A DNA stretch of 42,370 nucleotides, from assembly GCA_025351025.1 (NCBI GenBank), contig JANXWR010000324.1, positions 1-42,370 of the forward strand, in the 5' to 3' direction. The notes under the pieces are model-generated. The model was not told the DNA's origin, searched no databases, and saw nothing but the letters and a program-made list of their open reading frames with translations. A program made the translations under genes and the position numbers. Source of the DNA: Burkholderiales bacterium. GTDB taxonomy: Bacteria; Pseudomonadota; Gammaproteobacteria; Burkholderiales; Burkholderiaceae_C. Below, piece after piece: positions 21,601 to 31,533 of the stretch; the first letter of the stretch is position 1, and every line of letters starts with the position of its first letter.

Positions 21601-22032
21601 AGCGAGGCCGAGAGCACGCTGGCCGACTACCGCGCTCTCGGCCTCACCCTGCATCGCCATCCGCTCGCCTTGCTGCGCAGCCAGCTCGCCGAGTTCAAGG
21701 TCGAGCCGGCGTCGCACCTGCACGGCTTCCCGCACGGCCGGCTGGCGCGGGCGAGCGGCCTGGTCACGCACCGGCAGCGGCCCGAGACGGCCAAGGGCAC
21801 GGTCTTCGTCACCCTCGAAGACGAGACCGGCGCGGTCAACGTCATCGTCTGGCCGAAGATCGCCGAGCAGCAGCGCAAGCCCTTGCTCGGCGCGACCCTG
21901 CTCACCGTCTACGGCCAGTGGCAGCGCCAGGGCGAGGGCGACAGGGCGGTGATGCACCTGCTCGCCGCCCGGCTGATCGACCACACGGCGCTGCTGCAGG
22001 GCCTGGTCAGCCGCAGCCGCGACTTTCGCTAG
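18628..22032 (+). CDS. dnaE2: Error-prone DNA polymerase DnaE2
   Basis: 1134 residues. PHP domain start [27 protein letters not shown] and [14 protein letters not shown]; polymerase active site PDIDVDF (469-475); the alpha-subunit motif [26 protein letters not shown]; C-terminal OB-fold [20 protein letters not shown]. Length and the missing tau-binding tail fit DnaE2 (ImuC), the SOS-induced translesion polymerase that works with ImuA and ImuB. Oddities: an eight-Asn run (residues 69-76, AAC repeats) and an acidic, proline/alanine-rich insert (about 100-148) break up the PHP domain, and imuA/imuB are not next to it. GTG start. No own LexA box seen. Confidence 0.95.
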   Translation: [1134 protein letters not shown]

Positions 22033-22096
22033 CCGGCGCAGATGGTTACCACCGCGAGGCGTCCGCCAGGGCCACTCCGGCAAAATCGTCATCACG

Positions 22097-22957
22097 ATGA
22101 GCACCCAGTTCGTCACCCCCGAATTGCGCGACTGGATCGTCTCGCAGGCCGCCGCCGGGCATACGCCCGAGGCCGTCCTCGACGCCATGAAGGCGAGCGG
22201 CTGGGACGAGTCGATTGCCATGGTCGCGCTCGAGACGACGCTGCGCGAGCATCTCGATCCGGCAGCGGCCGGCGGCCACGCCGAGCCCGAAGCGCCGCGG
22301 CGCCCGCTGCCCGGCCGCGCGATCTCGGCCGCCACGCCGCAGGTCGCCGCGGGCGACCGCGACGTCGCCGTGCTGATGGCCCTCGCCAACCCGCGCGTCG
22401 TCGTCTTCGGCGATCTGCTCTCGGCCGCCGAGTGCGAGGAGCTCATCGCCCTGGCCGGCGCCCGCCTGTCGCGCTCCGAGACGGTCGAGACGCGCACCGG
22501 GGCGAGCGAGATCAACGAAGCGCGAACCAGCGAAGGCATGTTCTTCCTGCCGGGAGAATTCCCGGTCTGCGCCCGGCTCGAGGCGCGCCTCGCCCGGCTG
22601 CTCGACTGGCCGCTCGAGAACGGCGAGGGCTTGCAAATCCTGCGCTACCGGCCGGGCGCCCAGTACAAGCCGCACTACGACGACTTCGACCCCGACGAGC
22701 CCGGCACGCCGACCATCCTGAAGCGAGGCGGCCAGCGTGTCGCCTCGATCGTCTGCTACCTCAACACGCCGGCGGCCGGCGGCGCCACCGTCTTTCCCGA
22801 TGCCGGCCTCGAGGTCACGCCGATCCGCGGCAACGCAGTCTTCTTCAGCTACGACCGGCCACACCCGGCGACCCGTTCCCTGCACGGCGGCGCGCCGGTC
22901 ACGGCCGGCGAGAAATGGGTCGCCACCAAGTGGATGCGAGAAGGCCGGTTCGAGTAG
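22097..22957 (+). CDS. Prolyl 4-hydroxylase-like 2-oxoglutarate/Fe(II) oxygenase
   Basis: 286 residues. A short N-terminal helical module (VTPELRDWIVSQAAAGHTPEAVLDAMKASGWDESIAM) resembles a UBA-like domain found in this bacterial group. The catalytic P4Hc domain follows: LQILRYRPGAQYKPHYDDF with the HxD iron pair, GGATVFPDAGLEVTPIRGNAVFF, and SLHGGAPVTAGEKWVATKW with the distal histidine and 2OG-binding lysine. It probably hydroxylates prolines in a protein; the target is unknown. ATG at 22097, 65 bases after dnaE2. Confidence 0.92.
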   Translation: MSTQFVTPELRDWIVSQAAAGHTPEAVLDAMKASGWDESIAMVALETTLREHLDPAAAGGHAEPEAPRRPLPGRAISAATPQVAAGDRDVAVLMALANPRVVVFGDLLSAAECEELIALAGARLSRSETVETRTGASEINEARTSEGMFFLPGEFPVCARLEARLARLLDWPLENGEGLQILRYRPGAQYKPHYDDFDPDEPGTPTILKRGGQRVASIVCYLNTPAAGGATVFPDAGLEVTPIRGNAVFFSYDRPHPATRSLHGGAPVTAGEKWVATKWMREGRFE

Positions 22958-23042
22958 CGCGCTTGTCAACCGGGACGCCGCTGCCGGCGTTGTGACGCCG
23001 AGCAATCGGCTCCATCACTGCATCCCCTGGGAGAGAAACCTA

Positions 23043-23246
23043 ATGAAGACCCTCATCGTCGCCGCCGTCGTCTCGGCTTTCAGCCTGGGCGCCGTCGCCG
23101 CCAGCCACATGGAAAAGGGCGCTTCGGCTCCCATGGCCAAGCCGATGGCTGCGCCGATGGTCGCCCCGGCCTCCGCGCCGATGGCGCACAAGACCATGAA
23201 GGCCAAGAAGGCCATGAAGATGAAGAAGGCTGCTTCGGCTGCCTGA
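23043..23246 (+). CDS. Small exported Met/Lys/Ala-rich protein
   Basis: 67 residues: signal peptide MKTLIVAAVVSAFSLGAVAAS, then a low-complexity mature part APMAKPMAAPMVAPASAPMAHKTMKAKKAMKMKKAASAA. Similar short exported proteins with AKKMKK-like tails are common and unassigned. GGGAGAG lies upstream of the ATG and a strong terminator follows, so it is probably a well-expressed single gene. Confidence 0.72.
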   Translation: MKTLIVAAVVSAFSLGAVAASHMEKGASAPMAKPMAAPMVAPASAPMAHKTMKAKKAMKMKKAASAA

Positions 23247-23276
23247 GCCACTTCGAGAAATAACTAGAACAAACGA

Positions 23277-23302
23277 AAAGCCCGGCCTCGGCCGGGCTTT
23301 TT
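23277..23302 (+). terminator. Rho-independent terminator
   Basis: AAAGCCCGGC (23277-23286), loop CTCG, GCCGGGCTTT (23291-23300), then further T residues. A ten-base-pair perfect stem with a T run, 30 bases after the small exported protein. A-rich on the other side, so it can act on both strands, ending the gene from the right as well. Confidence 0.93.
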
Positions 23303-23318
23303 CATGGCCGATCGGGAT

Positions 23319-23798
23319 TCAGGCACGCGCTTGCGAAGCGAACCCGAACGGCAGGCTGCGCTGAAGCCGCCGCTTTTTCCGGTCTTCCCAGGTTTCGGGA
23401 CCTTCGAGCGCCCAGTTGGCGATGCAGCCAGCCAGCTCGGCGCTCTCGAGGCGCCGGAAGGCGTGCCCAGGGCCGGTGGCAGGCCAGGCACCGAGGCGCA
23501 ATCGCCAAGGCAGCGCCGCGCTGGCCGAAGAGACCCAGTACACGCATTTCTTCGCCCGCCAGAAGTCATGGCGCTCGAAATTGACCCGTCCCGCGAAGCC
23601 GGTCTGCGCCTCGAACAGAGCGTAGCCGTCGTCGAGCTCGACCACGCTCATGCCGATGTCGCCGGGCGAGTCGCCGGCGCCCCGGTAGACGAGGTGGACG
23701 CGCTGGATCCGCGCCGCCGCGAGCCGGTCGAGTTCGACCTCGTCGCGGTAGACGACGATGTCCTGATGCTGCCAGAGGGTTCGCCAGGTGCTCTTCAT
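23319..23798 (-). CDS. Hypothetical protein, possible START/SRPBCC-like fold
   Basis: 159 residues: MKSTWRTLWQHQDIVVYRDEVELDRLAAARIQRVHLVYRG then VELDDGYALFEAQTGFAGRVNFERHDFWRAKKCVYWVSSAS. No signal peptide or membrane segment. The alternating strand pattern is consistent with a helix-grip fold, but I do not recognise a defined family. Intact ATG-to-stop, terminator shared with the gene on the left. Confidence 0.6.
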   Translation of the reverse strand: MKSTWRTLWQHQDIVVYRDEVELDRLAAARIQRVHLVYRGAGDSPGDIGMSVVELDDGYALFEAQTGFAGRVNFERHDFWRAKKCVYWVSSASAALPWRLRLGAWPATGPGHAFRRLESAELAGCIANWALEGPETWEDRKKRRLQRSLPFGFASQARA

Positions 23799-23888
23799 CG
23801 CCGGTCCGCCGTGTCGCTGGAAAGGGCCGACCTTAGCCCCGTCCGTGGCGCGAAGCTGTGACGAGGCGAAACGATCTCGGGCCGGCGG

Positions 23889-25831
23889 CTACGGTGCCGC
23901 CCCGGCGGGCAGGTTCTCGATCGTCACCGGTTCGATCCGGTCGGCCGGGTCGAAGCCGAAGATGCGGCCGAAGAAGGACAGCTCGGCCTCGAGGGCGCGC
24001 CGGATGTGCCGGGCCTGGCGAAAGCCGTGCTGCTCGCCTTCGAAAAGCAGGTAGGCGACCGGCAGACCCTTCGCCTTGACGGCCGCGAACATAGCCTCGG
24101 CCTGGCTCGGCGGCACCGCCTTGTCCTCAGCGCCCTGGAACAGGATCAGCGCGCTCGACAGCCGCTCCGGAAAGTTCACCGGCGAGCGCTCGCGGTAGAG
24201 GGCGGCCTCGGCTGGATACGGGCCGATCAGCGAGTCGAGGTAGCGCGACTCGAACTTGTGCGTGTCGCGGGCCAGGGCCTCGAGGTCGCTGACGCCGAAG
24301 TGGCTGGCGCCGGCGTGGAAGACCTTGCGAAAGGTGAGCGCGGCCAGGGTCGTGAAGCCGCCGGCGCTGCCGCCACGGATCGCCAGGCGCTCCGGGTCGA
24401 CGTCGCCACGAGCGACCAGGAAGCGTGCCGCGTTGACGACATCGTCGACGTCGACGATGCCCCATCGGCCCTCGAGCCGCTGCCGGTAGGCGCGGCCGTA
24501 GCCGGCCGAGCCGCCGTAGTTGACATCGACGATGGCGAAGCCGCGCTGCGTCCAGTATTGCAGGCTCGGTCGCAGCGCCGCGTTGGTGGCGCCGGTCGGC
24601 CCGCCGTGGCTGATGACGACGAGCGGCGGCAGCGTGCCGGGCTCGCCGCGAAAGGCCGCGTTCTTCGGCGCGTAGAAGAAGGCGTGCGCGGTCGCGCCGC
24701 CTTCGGTCGGGAACTCGATCGCCTCGGCCACCGAGACATCGCCGGCGTCGAAGGCGAGTTCGCTGGAGCGGCGCAGCACGCACGCCTCGCTCGTCGCGAG
24801 ATCGATGCGGACCAGCGACTCGACCGCGTGCTCCGACGCCGCGAAGCAGGCGACGAAGCCGTCGCCGACCTGGAGCTCGCGCATCCAGCAGAACGGCGTC
24901 TCGACGATCGCGAAGCCGCTACCGTCGTCGGCGAGCCGCGCCAGATGCGAGCGGCCGCCTTGCTCGTACAGGCAAACGATGGCGCCGTCGGCCTCGAAGC
25001 CGTACATGGACATCGCGAACTGCCACTGCGGCTCGCCGAACTCGGCCGCCATCGGGTGCAGGGCCAGGGTGCGGCCGCCGCGCTCGCGGTACAGGTTCCA
25101 CCAGCCGCTGCGGTCGGAAGCGAAGTGCAGCTCGCCGGCCGGCGACCACTCGGGCTGGAAGATCGATTCCGACGCGCCACCGGCGACGTGGCGCGCTGCC
25201 GCGAGCCGGCCGCCGTCCTCGATCCGAGCGACCCACAGGTCGCTGCCCTCCCAGGGCATGTGCGCGTGGTCCCAGCTCAGCCAGGCGAGCAGGTGGCCGT
25301 CGGGCGAGAGCCGCGGGCTCGAGAAGAAGTCGTGGCCGCTCGCCAGCACCGACTCGTCGCCCGATGCGAGGTCGATGGCGACGATCGTGTTCACCGCTTC
25401 ACCTGGCGCCGAATGGTCCTCGCGGACCGCGATCAGGCGGCCGCGTGAGGTATCGATCGCCGCGTCGGCATAGCGAAGCGCAGCGCCCTTCGTGACTGCT
25501 TGCGGTACGCCGCCGTGGCGCAGCCGGTAGATGCGCTGGTCGCTGTCGTTGCTGAAGAAGAGCTCGCCGTCTCTCGTGACAACGAAGGCGCCGCCGCCGT
25601 ACTCGTGGACACGCGTGCGCACGTCGAAGGGCGCCGGGTTGAGGTCGCGGCAGGCGCCGCCCGCGTCGCACTCGACGACGACGTTGCGGCCACCCTCGGC
25701 CGGCCGGCCTTCGCTGCTGAAGATCGAGCCGCCGGCGATCGCGAGCTGGCCGAAGCGCACGTTCGCCGCGGCCAGCCGCGCCGCCGCGAGCCCGGAGACC
25801 CAGCTGCCGAAGGGCGCGCTCTGCACCGCCA

Positions 25832-25832
<1 letters not shown>
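23889..25832 (-). CDS. S9-family prolyl oligopeptidase-like serine peptidase
   Basis: 647 residues. An N-terminal beta-propeller (repeated strands with SPRLSPDGHLLAWLSWDH, FQPEWSPAGELHFASDRSGWWNLY) is followed by the alpha/beta hydrolase domain: PPLVVISHGGPTGATN, the nucleophile in RGGSAGGFTTLAALTF, ILFQGAEDKAVPP (catalytic Asp) and EGEQHGFRQ (catalytic His). Such dipeptidyl/acylaminoacyl peptidases are cytoplasmic or periplasmic; no signal is seen here, so cytoplasmic. Its ATG overlaps the stop of adhC (TGATG), giving translational coupling. Confidence 0.93.
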
Positions 25833-26934
<1,102 letters not shown>

Positions 26935-26938
<4 letters not shown>

Positions 26939-28608
26939 GCGGTGACGGCGCTTTCCTGAGCGGTGTGGGCGGAAGAGGAGGCCGGTATTCTCGCCGCCGC
27001 CTTGATCAGGTCGGCCGCCTTCTCGGCGATCATGATCGTCGGCGCGTTGGTGTTGCCGCTGACGATGCTCGGCATGATCGAGGCGTCGACGACGCGCAGG
27101 CCCGTGACCCCATGCACGCGCAGCTCGGCATCGACGACGTCGAGCGGCCCGCTGCCCATGCGGCAGGTGCCGACCGGGTGGTAGATCGTGTCGGCATGGC
27201 CGCGGATGAAGGCTTCGATCTCGGCGTCGGTCTTCGCGTTGGCCGAGGTCGCCAGCTCGCGCGCGCCGTGACCGGCCAGCGCCGGTTGCGACAGGATGTG
27301 CCGCATCGCCTTGAAGCCGCGCACCAGCCGCGCCATGTCGTCGGGCTCGGCGAGAAAGTTCGGGTCGATCAGCGGCGCCGCCAGCGGATCGGCGCTGGCC
27401 AGCGTGACGCTGCCGCGGCTCTTCGGTTGCAGCAGGCAGACGTGGCAGGAGTAGCCGTGCCCGAACACGGTCTTTCGGCCATGGTCGACCAGCTTGCCGA
27501 TCACGAAATGGAATTGCAGGTCTGGCCGCGCTTCGTTCGGGCTGCTGCGGATGAAGCCGCCGGCCTCGCCGAAGTTGGTTGTCAGCAAGCCGCGGCGATG
27601 CCGCCGCCATTCGAAGATGCCTTTGACGACGTTGACGATGCCGGTCAAAGACAGGCCGAACAAGTCCTTCAGGTGCGGTGCGTCGAGCACCTGGACGACG
27701 TCGACGTGATCGTGGAGGTTGCGGCCGACGCCAGGCAGGTCATGGGCGACGGCGATGCCGCGCTCGCGCAGATGTGCCGCCGGGCCGATACCCGAGAGCA
27801 TCAGGATCTGCGGCGATTGCAGCGCACCGGCGGCGAGCAGCACTTCGCAGCGCGCCAGGAATATCTTCGTCGCGCCGTCGACACGCACTTCGATGCCGAT
27901 GGCACGGCCGTTCTCGATGAGGATCCGCGTGGTGTGCGCGCCTGTGACGACGCTGAGGTTCGGTCGCCCGAGGTTGGGCGTCAGGTAAGCCTTGGCGGCG
28001 CTGAAACGCTCGCCGTTCCTGTGCGTCACCTGGTAGACGCCGATGCCTTCCTGGCGCGCGCCGTTGAAGTCGGCGTTGCCGGCATGGCCGGCCTGCTTCG
28101 CCGCCTCGACGAAGATCGGCCCGAACCGATGCGGACTGCGCGGGTCCATGACGTTGAGCGGGCCGCCGCTGCCATGCAGCGCATCGGCGCCGCGCTCGTT
28201 GTGCTCGGTGCGCTTGAAGTAGGGCAGGACGTCGTTCCAGGCCCAGCCCGCGTTGCCCTGGGCGGCCCAGCCGTCATAGTCGTCGCGCTGGCCGCGGATG
28301 TAGATCATGGCGTTGACCGAACTCGAGCCGCCCAGCACCTTGCCGCGCGGCTGATAGCCGCGCCTGCCGCCCAGGCCCGGCTGCGGCACGGTGTGGAAGG
28401 CCCAATTGGCGGCGCCGTTCTTGGCCAGCACGGCCAGGCCCGCCGGGCAGTGGATGAGCACGCTCTTGTCGACTGGCCCCGCCTCGAACAGGGCGACGCT
28501 GATCGCCGGGTCTTCCGTGAGCCGTGCCGCGAGCACGCAGCCGGCCGAGCCGCCGCCGACGATGACGTAGTCGAACGTCTGCGCGGCGCTTGTTTTCTCT
28601 GCGTTCAT
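26935..28608 (-). CDS. GMC-family FAD-dependent oxidoreductase (choline/alcohol dehydrogenase-like)
   Basis: About 557 residues. [22 protein letters not shown] is the FAD Rossmann motif; [27 protein letters not shown] and [16 protein letters not shown] are the two GMC signature regions; [17 protein letters not shown] and [20 protein letters not shown] near the end hold the catalytic histidine and asparagine. The family oxidises alcohols or choline to aldehydes. Coupling to frmA by ATGA overlap suggests a shared alcohol/aldehyde route, an inference. Substrate unproven. Confidence 0.94.
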
Positions 28609-29807
28609 CGCCCCACCGCCTTTCTCGAACCATCCTCGAAGACCTCGTCGTCGCGCACCGCGGTGCCGCGCTCGTCGAGCTCGCGCTCTCGCTTGACGCG
28701 ACCGCGCTCGTCGTAGATGCGCTCGCCGCGCAGCCGCCCTTCGGCATCGAAGCTCTGGTGCGTGCCGGTCGGCAGCTCGCTCCGGCCGCCGGTCGCTGCG
28801 ACCCGCCACGCGCCCTCGAACGACTTCTTGCCGTTGTCGTGGAAGCGGGTCTCGCGGCGCAGCGTGGCCCCGTCGGCACTGACGAACTCGGTGCGTTCCC
28901 TCGGCTGCCCGTTCAGGTACCAGCTCGCCTCCGAGACCAGCTCGCCGCCGCGCTCGCCGGCGCGCCAGCGGCGCTCGCGCACCAGCTTGCCCGACTCGTG
29001 GAATTCCTGCTCGAGCGTCGTGATGCGTCGCGGCCGCTCGCCGGCCAGCGCCAGCCACTGCATCTCGCGGCGCTTCGTGCCGTCGGCGGCGAACGAGCGC
29101 TCGACGCCGCCGCCGGTCGTCACTTCCATCAGCTCGCGGACCGCGCCGTTGTCCCACAGCGTCTCGCTCTTTCGGCGCTCGCCGCGCTCGAACGACACGC
29201 AGGCTCGCGGCTGCCCCTTGCTCGCGTAGAGCGTGACGGTCGACACGGCGCCGGCGTGGCCGCAGGCCGTCTTGTCGTCGAAGTCGCCGCCGAGCATCGG
29301 CCGCGTCGCGCAGCGCAGCTCGGCGAGCTGGCCTTGCGCCGTGAACTCGGCGACCGCCTGCTCGCGATCGTCGTCGCCGTAGCCGGCGACGCGCTTCAGC
29401 TGCCCGCTCGGATACCAGCTGCGCGCGAGCCCGGTGTTGCGGCCGTCGCGGTAGCTCTCTTCCTTGATCAGCACGGGCTTCGCGCCGGCCTCGGCGCGGC
29501 TCCATTCGCGGGCCAGGCCGTCCTGGTTGCCGCGCTCGTTGACGTGATGCTCGCGCTCGAGCACGCCGTCCTTGAAGTAGCGGACGACGCCCATGAACCT
29601 GCCGCGCTGCAGCCCCTGCTCGCGCACCACCGGGCCGCCCTCGCCGTCGCGGCAGCGCATCAGGCCGGTCTTGCCTTCGGTGGTGTAGCCGTTGTTCGGA
29701 TTGACCGGCTCGCCGTTCAGCTCGCAGACCTGGATGGCGAACGTCGGCGCGGCTAAGCACGCCGCGGCGAGCGCGAGACCGGTCGATGAAGCAAGTGAGC
29801 GCAGCAC
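28605..29807 (-). CDS. Exported MORN/YwqK-like repeat protein
   Basis: 400 residues, GTG start. Signal peptide MLRSLASSTGLALAAACLAAPTFA, then multiple MORN_2-type repeats: GVVRYFKDGVLEREHHVN, RSWYPSGQLKRVAGY, QEFHESGKLVRERRWR, ASWYLNGQPRERTEF, RFHDNGKKSFEGAW, QSFDAEGRLRGERIYDERGRV. The pattern (W/F)YxNGxL is repeated about eight times. These domains are found in secreted proteins of unknown role and are sometimes annotated as YwqK antitoxin-like. Its stop overlaps the GMC start (ATGA). First gene of a four-gene operon. Confidence 0.85.
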   Translation of the reverse strand: MLRSLASSTGLALAAACLAAPTFAIQVCELNGEPVNPNNGYTTEGKTGLMRCRDGEGGPVVREQGLQRGRFMGVVRYFKDGVLEREHHVNERGNQDGLAREWSRAEAGAKPVLIKEESYRDGRNTGLARSWYPSGQLKRVAGYGDDDREQAVAEFTAQGQLAELRCATRPMLGGDFDDKTACGHAGAVSTVTLYASKGQPRACVSFERGERRKSETLWDNGAVRELMEVTTGGGVERSFAADGTKRREMQWLALAGERPRRITTLEQEFHESGKLVRERRWRAGERGGELVSEASWYLNGQPRERTEFVSADGATLRRETRFHDNGKKSFEGAWRVAATGGRSELPTGTHQSFDAEGRLRGERIYDERGRVKRERELDERGTAVRDDEVFEDGSRKAVGR

Positions 29808-29856
29808 GCGCGGATTGTGCCGCGCGCCCCGCGCGGGTTTTCGAGGATGGCGACCG

Positions 29857-31533
29857 TCAGAGCAACTGATCGGAGACGAACCATCCGAGCAGCATGTTGT
29901 GCAGGCGCAGCCAGAAGGTCGACTCGGGTTCGACGGTGAGGATCATCTCCTTGTCGTCTTCGACCGTCAGCCATTGCAGATCCCGGCTTTTCGGCGCGAA
30001 GCGCACCTTGTAGGCGCCCTCGAGCTTGCTGATGTTGATGACGCGCAGCAGCTCCTTCGCCAGCGCCGGGTTGTCGATGAACATGCCGAACTCGGTGTTG
30101 GTGCTCGCCGAGCGCGGGTCAAGGTTCATCGAGCCGATGAAGATGATCCGCTTGTCGATGATCGCCGTCTTTGCATGGAGGCGCCCGAGCGAGGTGCCGA
30201 ACATGCCGAGCCGCTTGGTCGTCTGCGTGCGCGTCGGGCTCAGCTCGTAGAGGTCGACGCCGGCCTCGAGCATGGCCGGGCGATAACGGGCATAGCCGTT
30301 GTGCACCAGCGGTTCGTCGGTGGCGGCGAGCGAATTGGTGATGACGGTGACCTTGACTTTTTCGCTCTCGAGCCGGCGGATCGAGGCCATGCCGGCGTCG
30401 CCCGGGATCATGTAAGGGGAGGTGAGGACGAGGTCGCTCTTCGCCTGCCAGACCTGCATCATCACGTTGTTGGTGACGCTGGTTTCGAAGGCGATCTTCG
30501 GCGTCATCGACAACAGCTTTTCGGGCGGGTCGGCGAAGGCGCGCGCCAAGCCCCACTCCAGGCCGACCTGGCCGGTGTCGAAGTCCTCGCTGAGCGGGCC
30601 GTAGCCGAGCAGGTCGACGGCCGGTGGGTCGATGGGCGGCGAAGGCGGCAGGCTCGCGAGCAGCGCCTCGAAGGCCTTCTGCCGCACGACCGGGTCGCCG
30701 ATCGGCTCGCCCACCGCCTCGATCGGGTAGACGACCTCGCTGTTCCAGTAGCGGTCAAAGATGGCCGACATGTTCTTGACGACCGCGCCCATGACGAAGG
30801 CGTCCATGTCGACGAAGTTCGATTCGGCGCTGCGCAGGAAGTACTCGTCGCCAATGTTGCGCCCGCCCACGACGGCCATCACGCCGTCGGCCAGGAACAT
30901 CTTGTTGTGCATGCGGTGGTTGAGCCGCCCGAAGTCGAAGATCGAGGCCGTGTAGCGCCCGGCGACGCCGCTTGTGCGGGCGCAGCAGAACGGGTTGAAG
31001 AGGCGCACCTCGAAGTTCGGATACGACGACAGGCCGCGCAGCAGCCAGTCGGTGTGCGTCGTGTACAGGTCGTCGACGAGCAGGCGCACGCGCACGCCGC
31101 GCACCGACGCGTCGCGCAGCGCGGTCATCAACAGCCGGCCGGTCCGGTCGTTCTCGAACTGGTAGTACTGGACGTCGAGCGAGTTGGTGGCCCGCTGCGC
31201 GAGCTGGACTCGCGTGTCCAGCGAGAAGGCGCCGAGCGGCATCAGCCGCACGCCGGTCTGGTCGTCGGCCGGCGACGAGGCACGGGCGATCTTGACGAGC
31301 GGGCTGTCAGCGCTCAGCGGGAGCGAGAGCGTGTCTGTCTTGCCGACGTTGGTTGGCAACGTGCCGCAGCCGGCCAGGCAGACCGCGCAGGCGGCCAGCG
31401 CTGCCAGGGCGACCCGCTCGAGCCGGCCGCGCCGGCGCGCCGGGTCCGCGACGGCGTCGGCGGATCGCCGGCGTGCATCGGCTCGTCGCTGTTTCTCGTA
31501 AGATGAAGAACGCGCCAAATCGGAGGCTGCCAT
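29857..31533 (-). CDS. Phospholipase D-family lipoprotein (HKD enzyme)
   Basis: About 558 residues. A basic N-terminus, then ALAACAVCLAGCGTLP with lipobox LAGC, so a lipoprotein. Two HKD motifs: HNKMFLADGVMAVVGGRNIGDEYF and HAKTAIIDKRIIFIGSMNLDPRSA, plus RVRLLVDDLYTT between. The layout is that of periplasmic PLD-family proteins related to cardiolipin synthases; the substrate is open. The start is uncertain: the first ATG shares its CATG with the divergent peroxiredoxin start, and a TTG at 31518 is another choice. Confidence 0.88.
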   Translation of the reverse strand: MAASDLARSSSYEKQRRADARRRSADAVADPARRRGRLERVALAALAACAVCLAGCGTLPTNVGKTDTLSLPLSADSPLVKIARASSPADDQTGVRLMPLGAFSLDTRVQLAQRATNSLDVQYYQFENDRTGRLLMTALRDASVRGVRVRLLVDDLYTTHTDWLLRGLSSYPNFEVRLFNPFCCARTSGVAGRYTASIFDFGRLNHRMHNKMFLADGVMAVVGGRNIGDEYFLRSAESNFVDMDAFVMGAVVKNMSAIFDRYWNSEVVYPIEAVGEPIGDPVVRQKAFEALLASLPPSPPIDPPAVDLLGYGPLSEDFDTGQVGLEWGLARAFADPPEKLLSMTPKIAFETSVTNNVMMQVWQAKSDLVLTSPYMIPGDAGMASIRRLESEKVKVTVITNSLAATDEPLVHNGYARYRPAMLEAGVDLYELSPTRTQTTKRLGMFGTSLGRLHAKTAIIDKRIIFIGSMNLDPRSASTNTEFGMFIDNPALAKELLRVINISKLEGAYKVRFAPKSRDLQWLTVEDDKEMILTVEPESTFWLRLHNMLLGWFVSDQLL

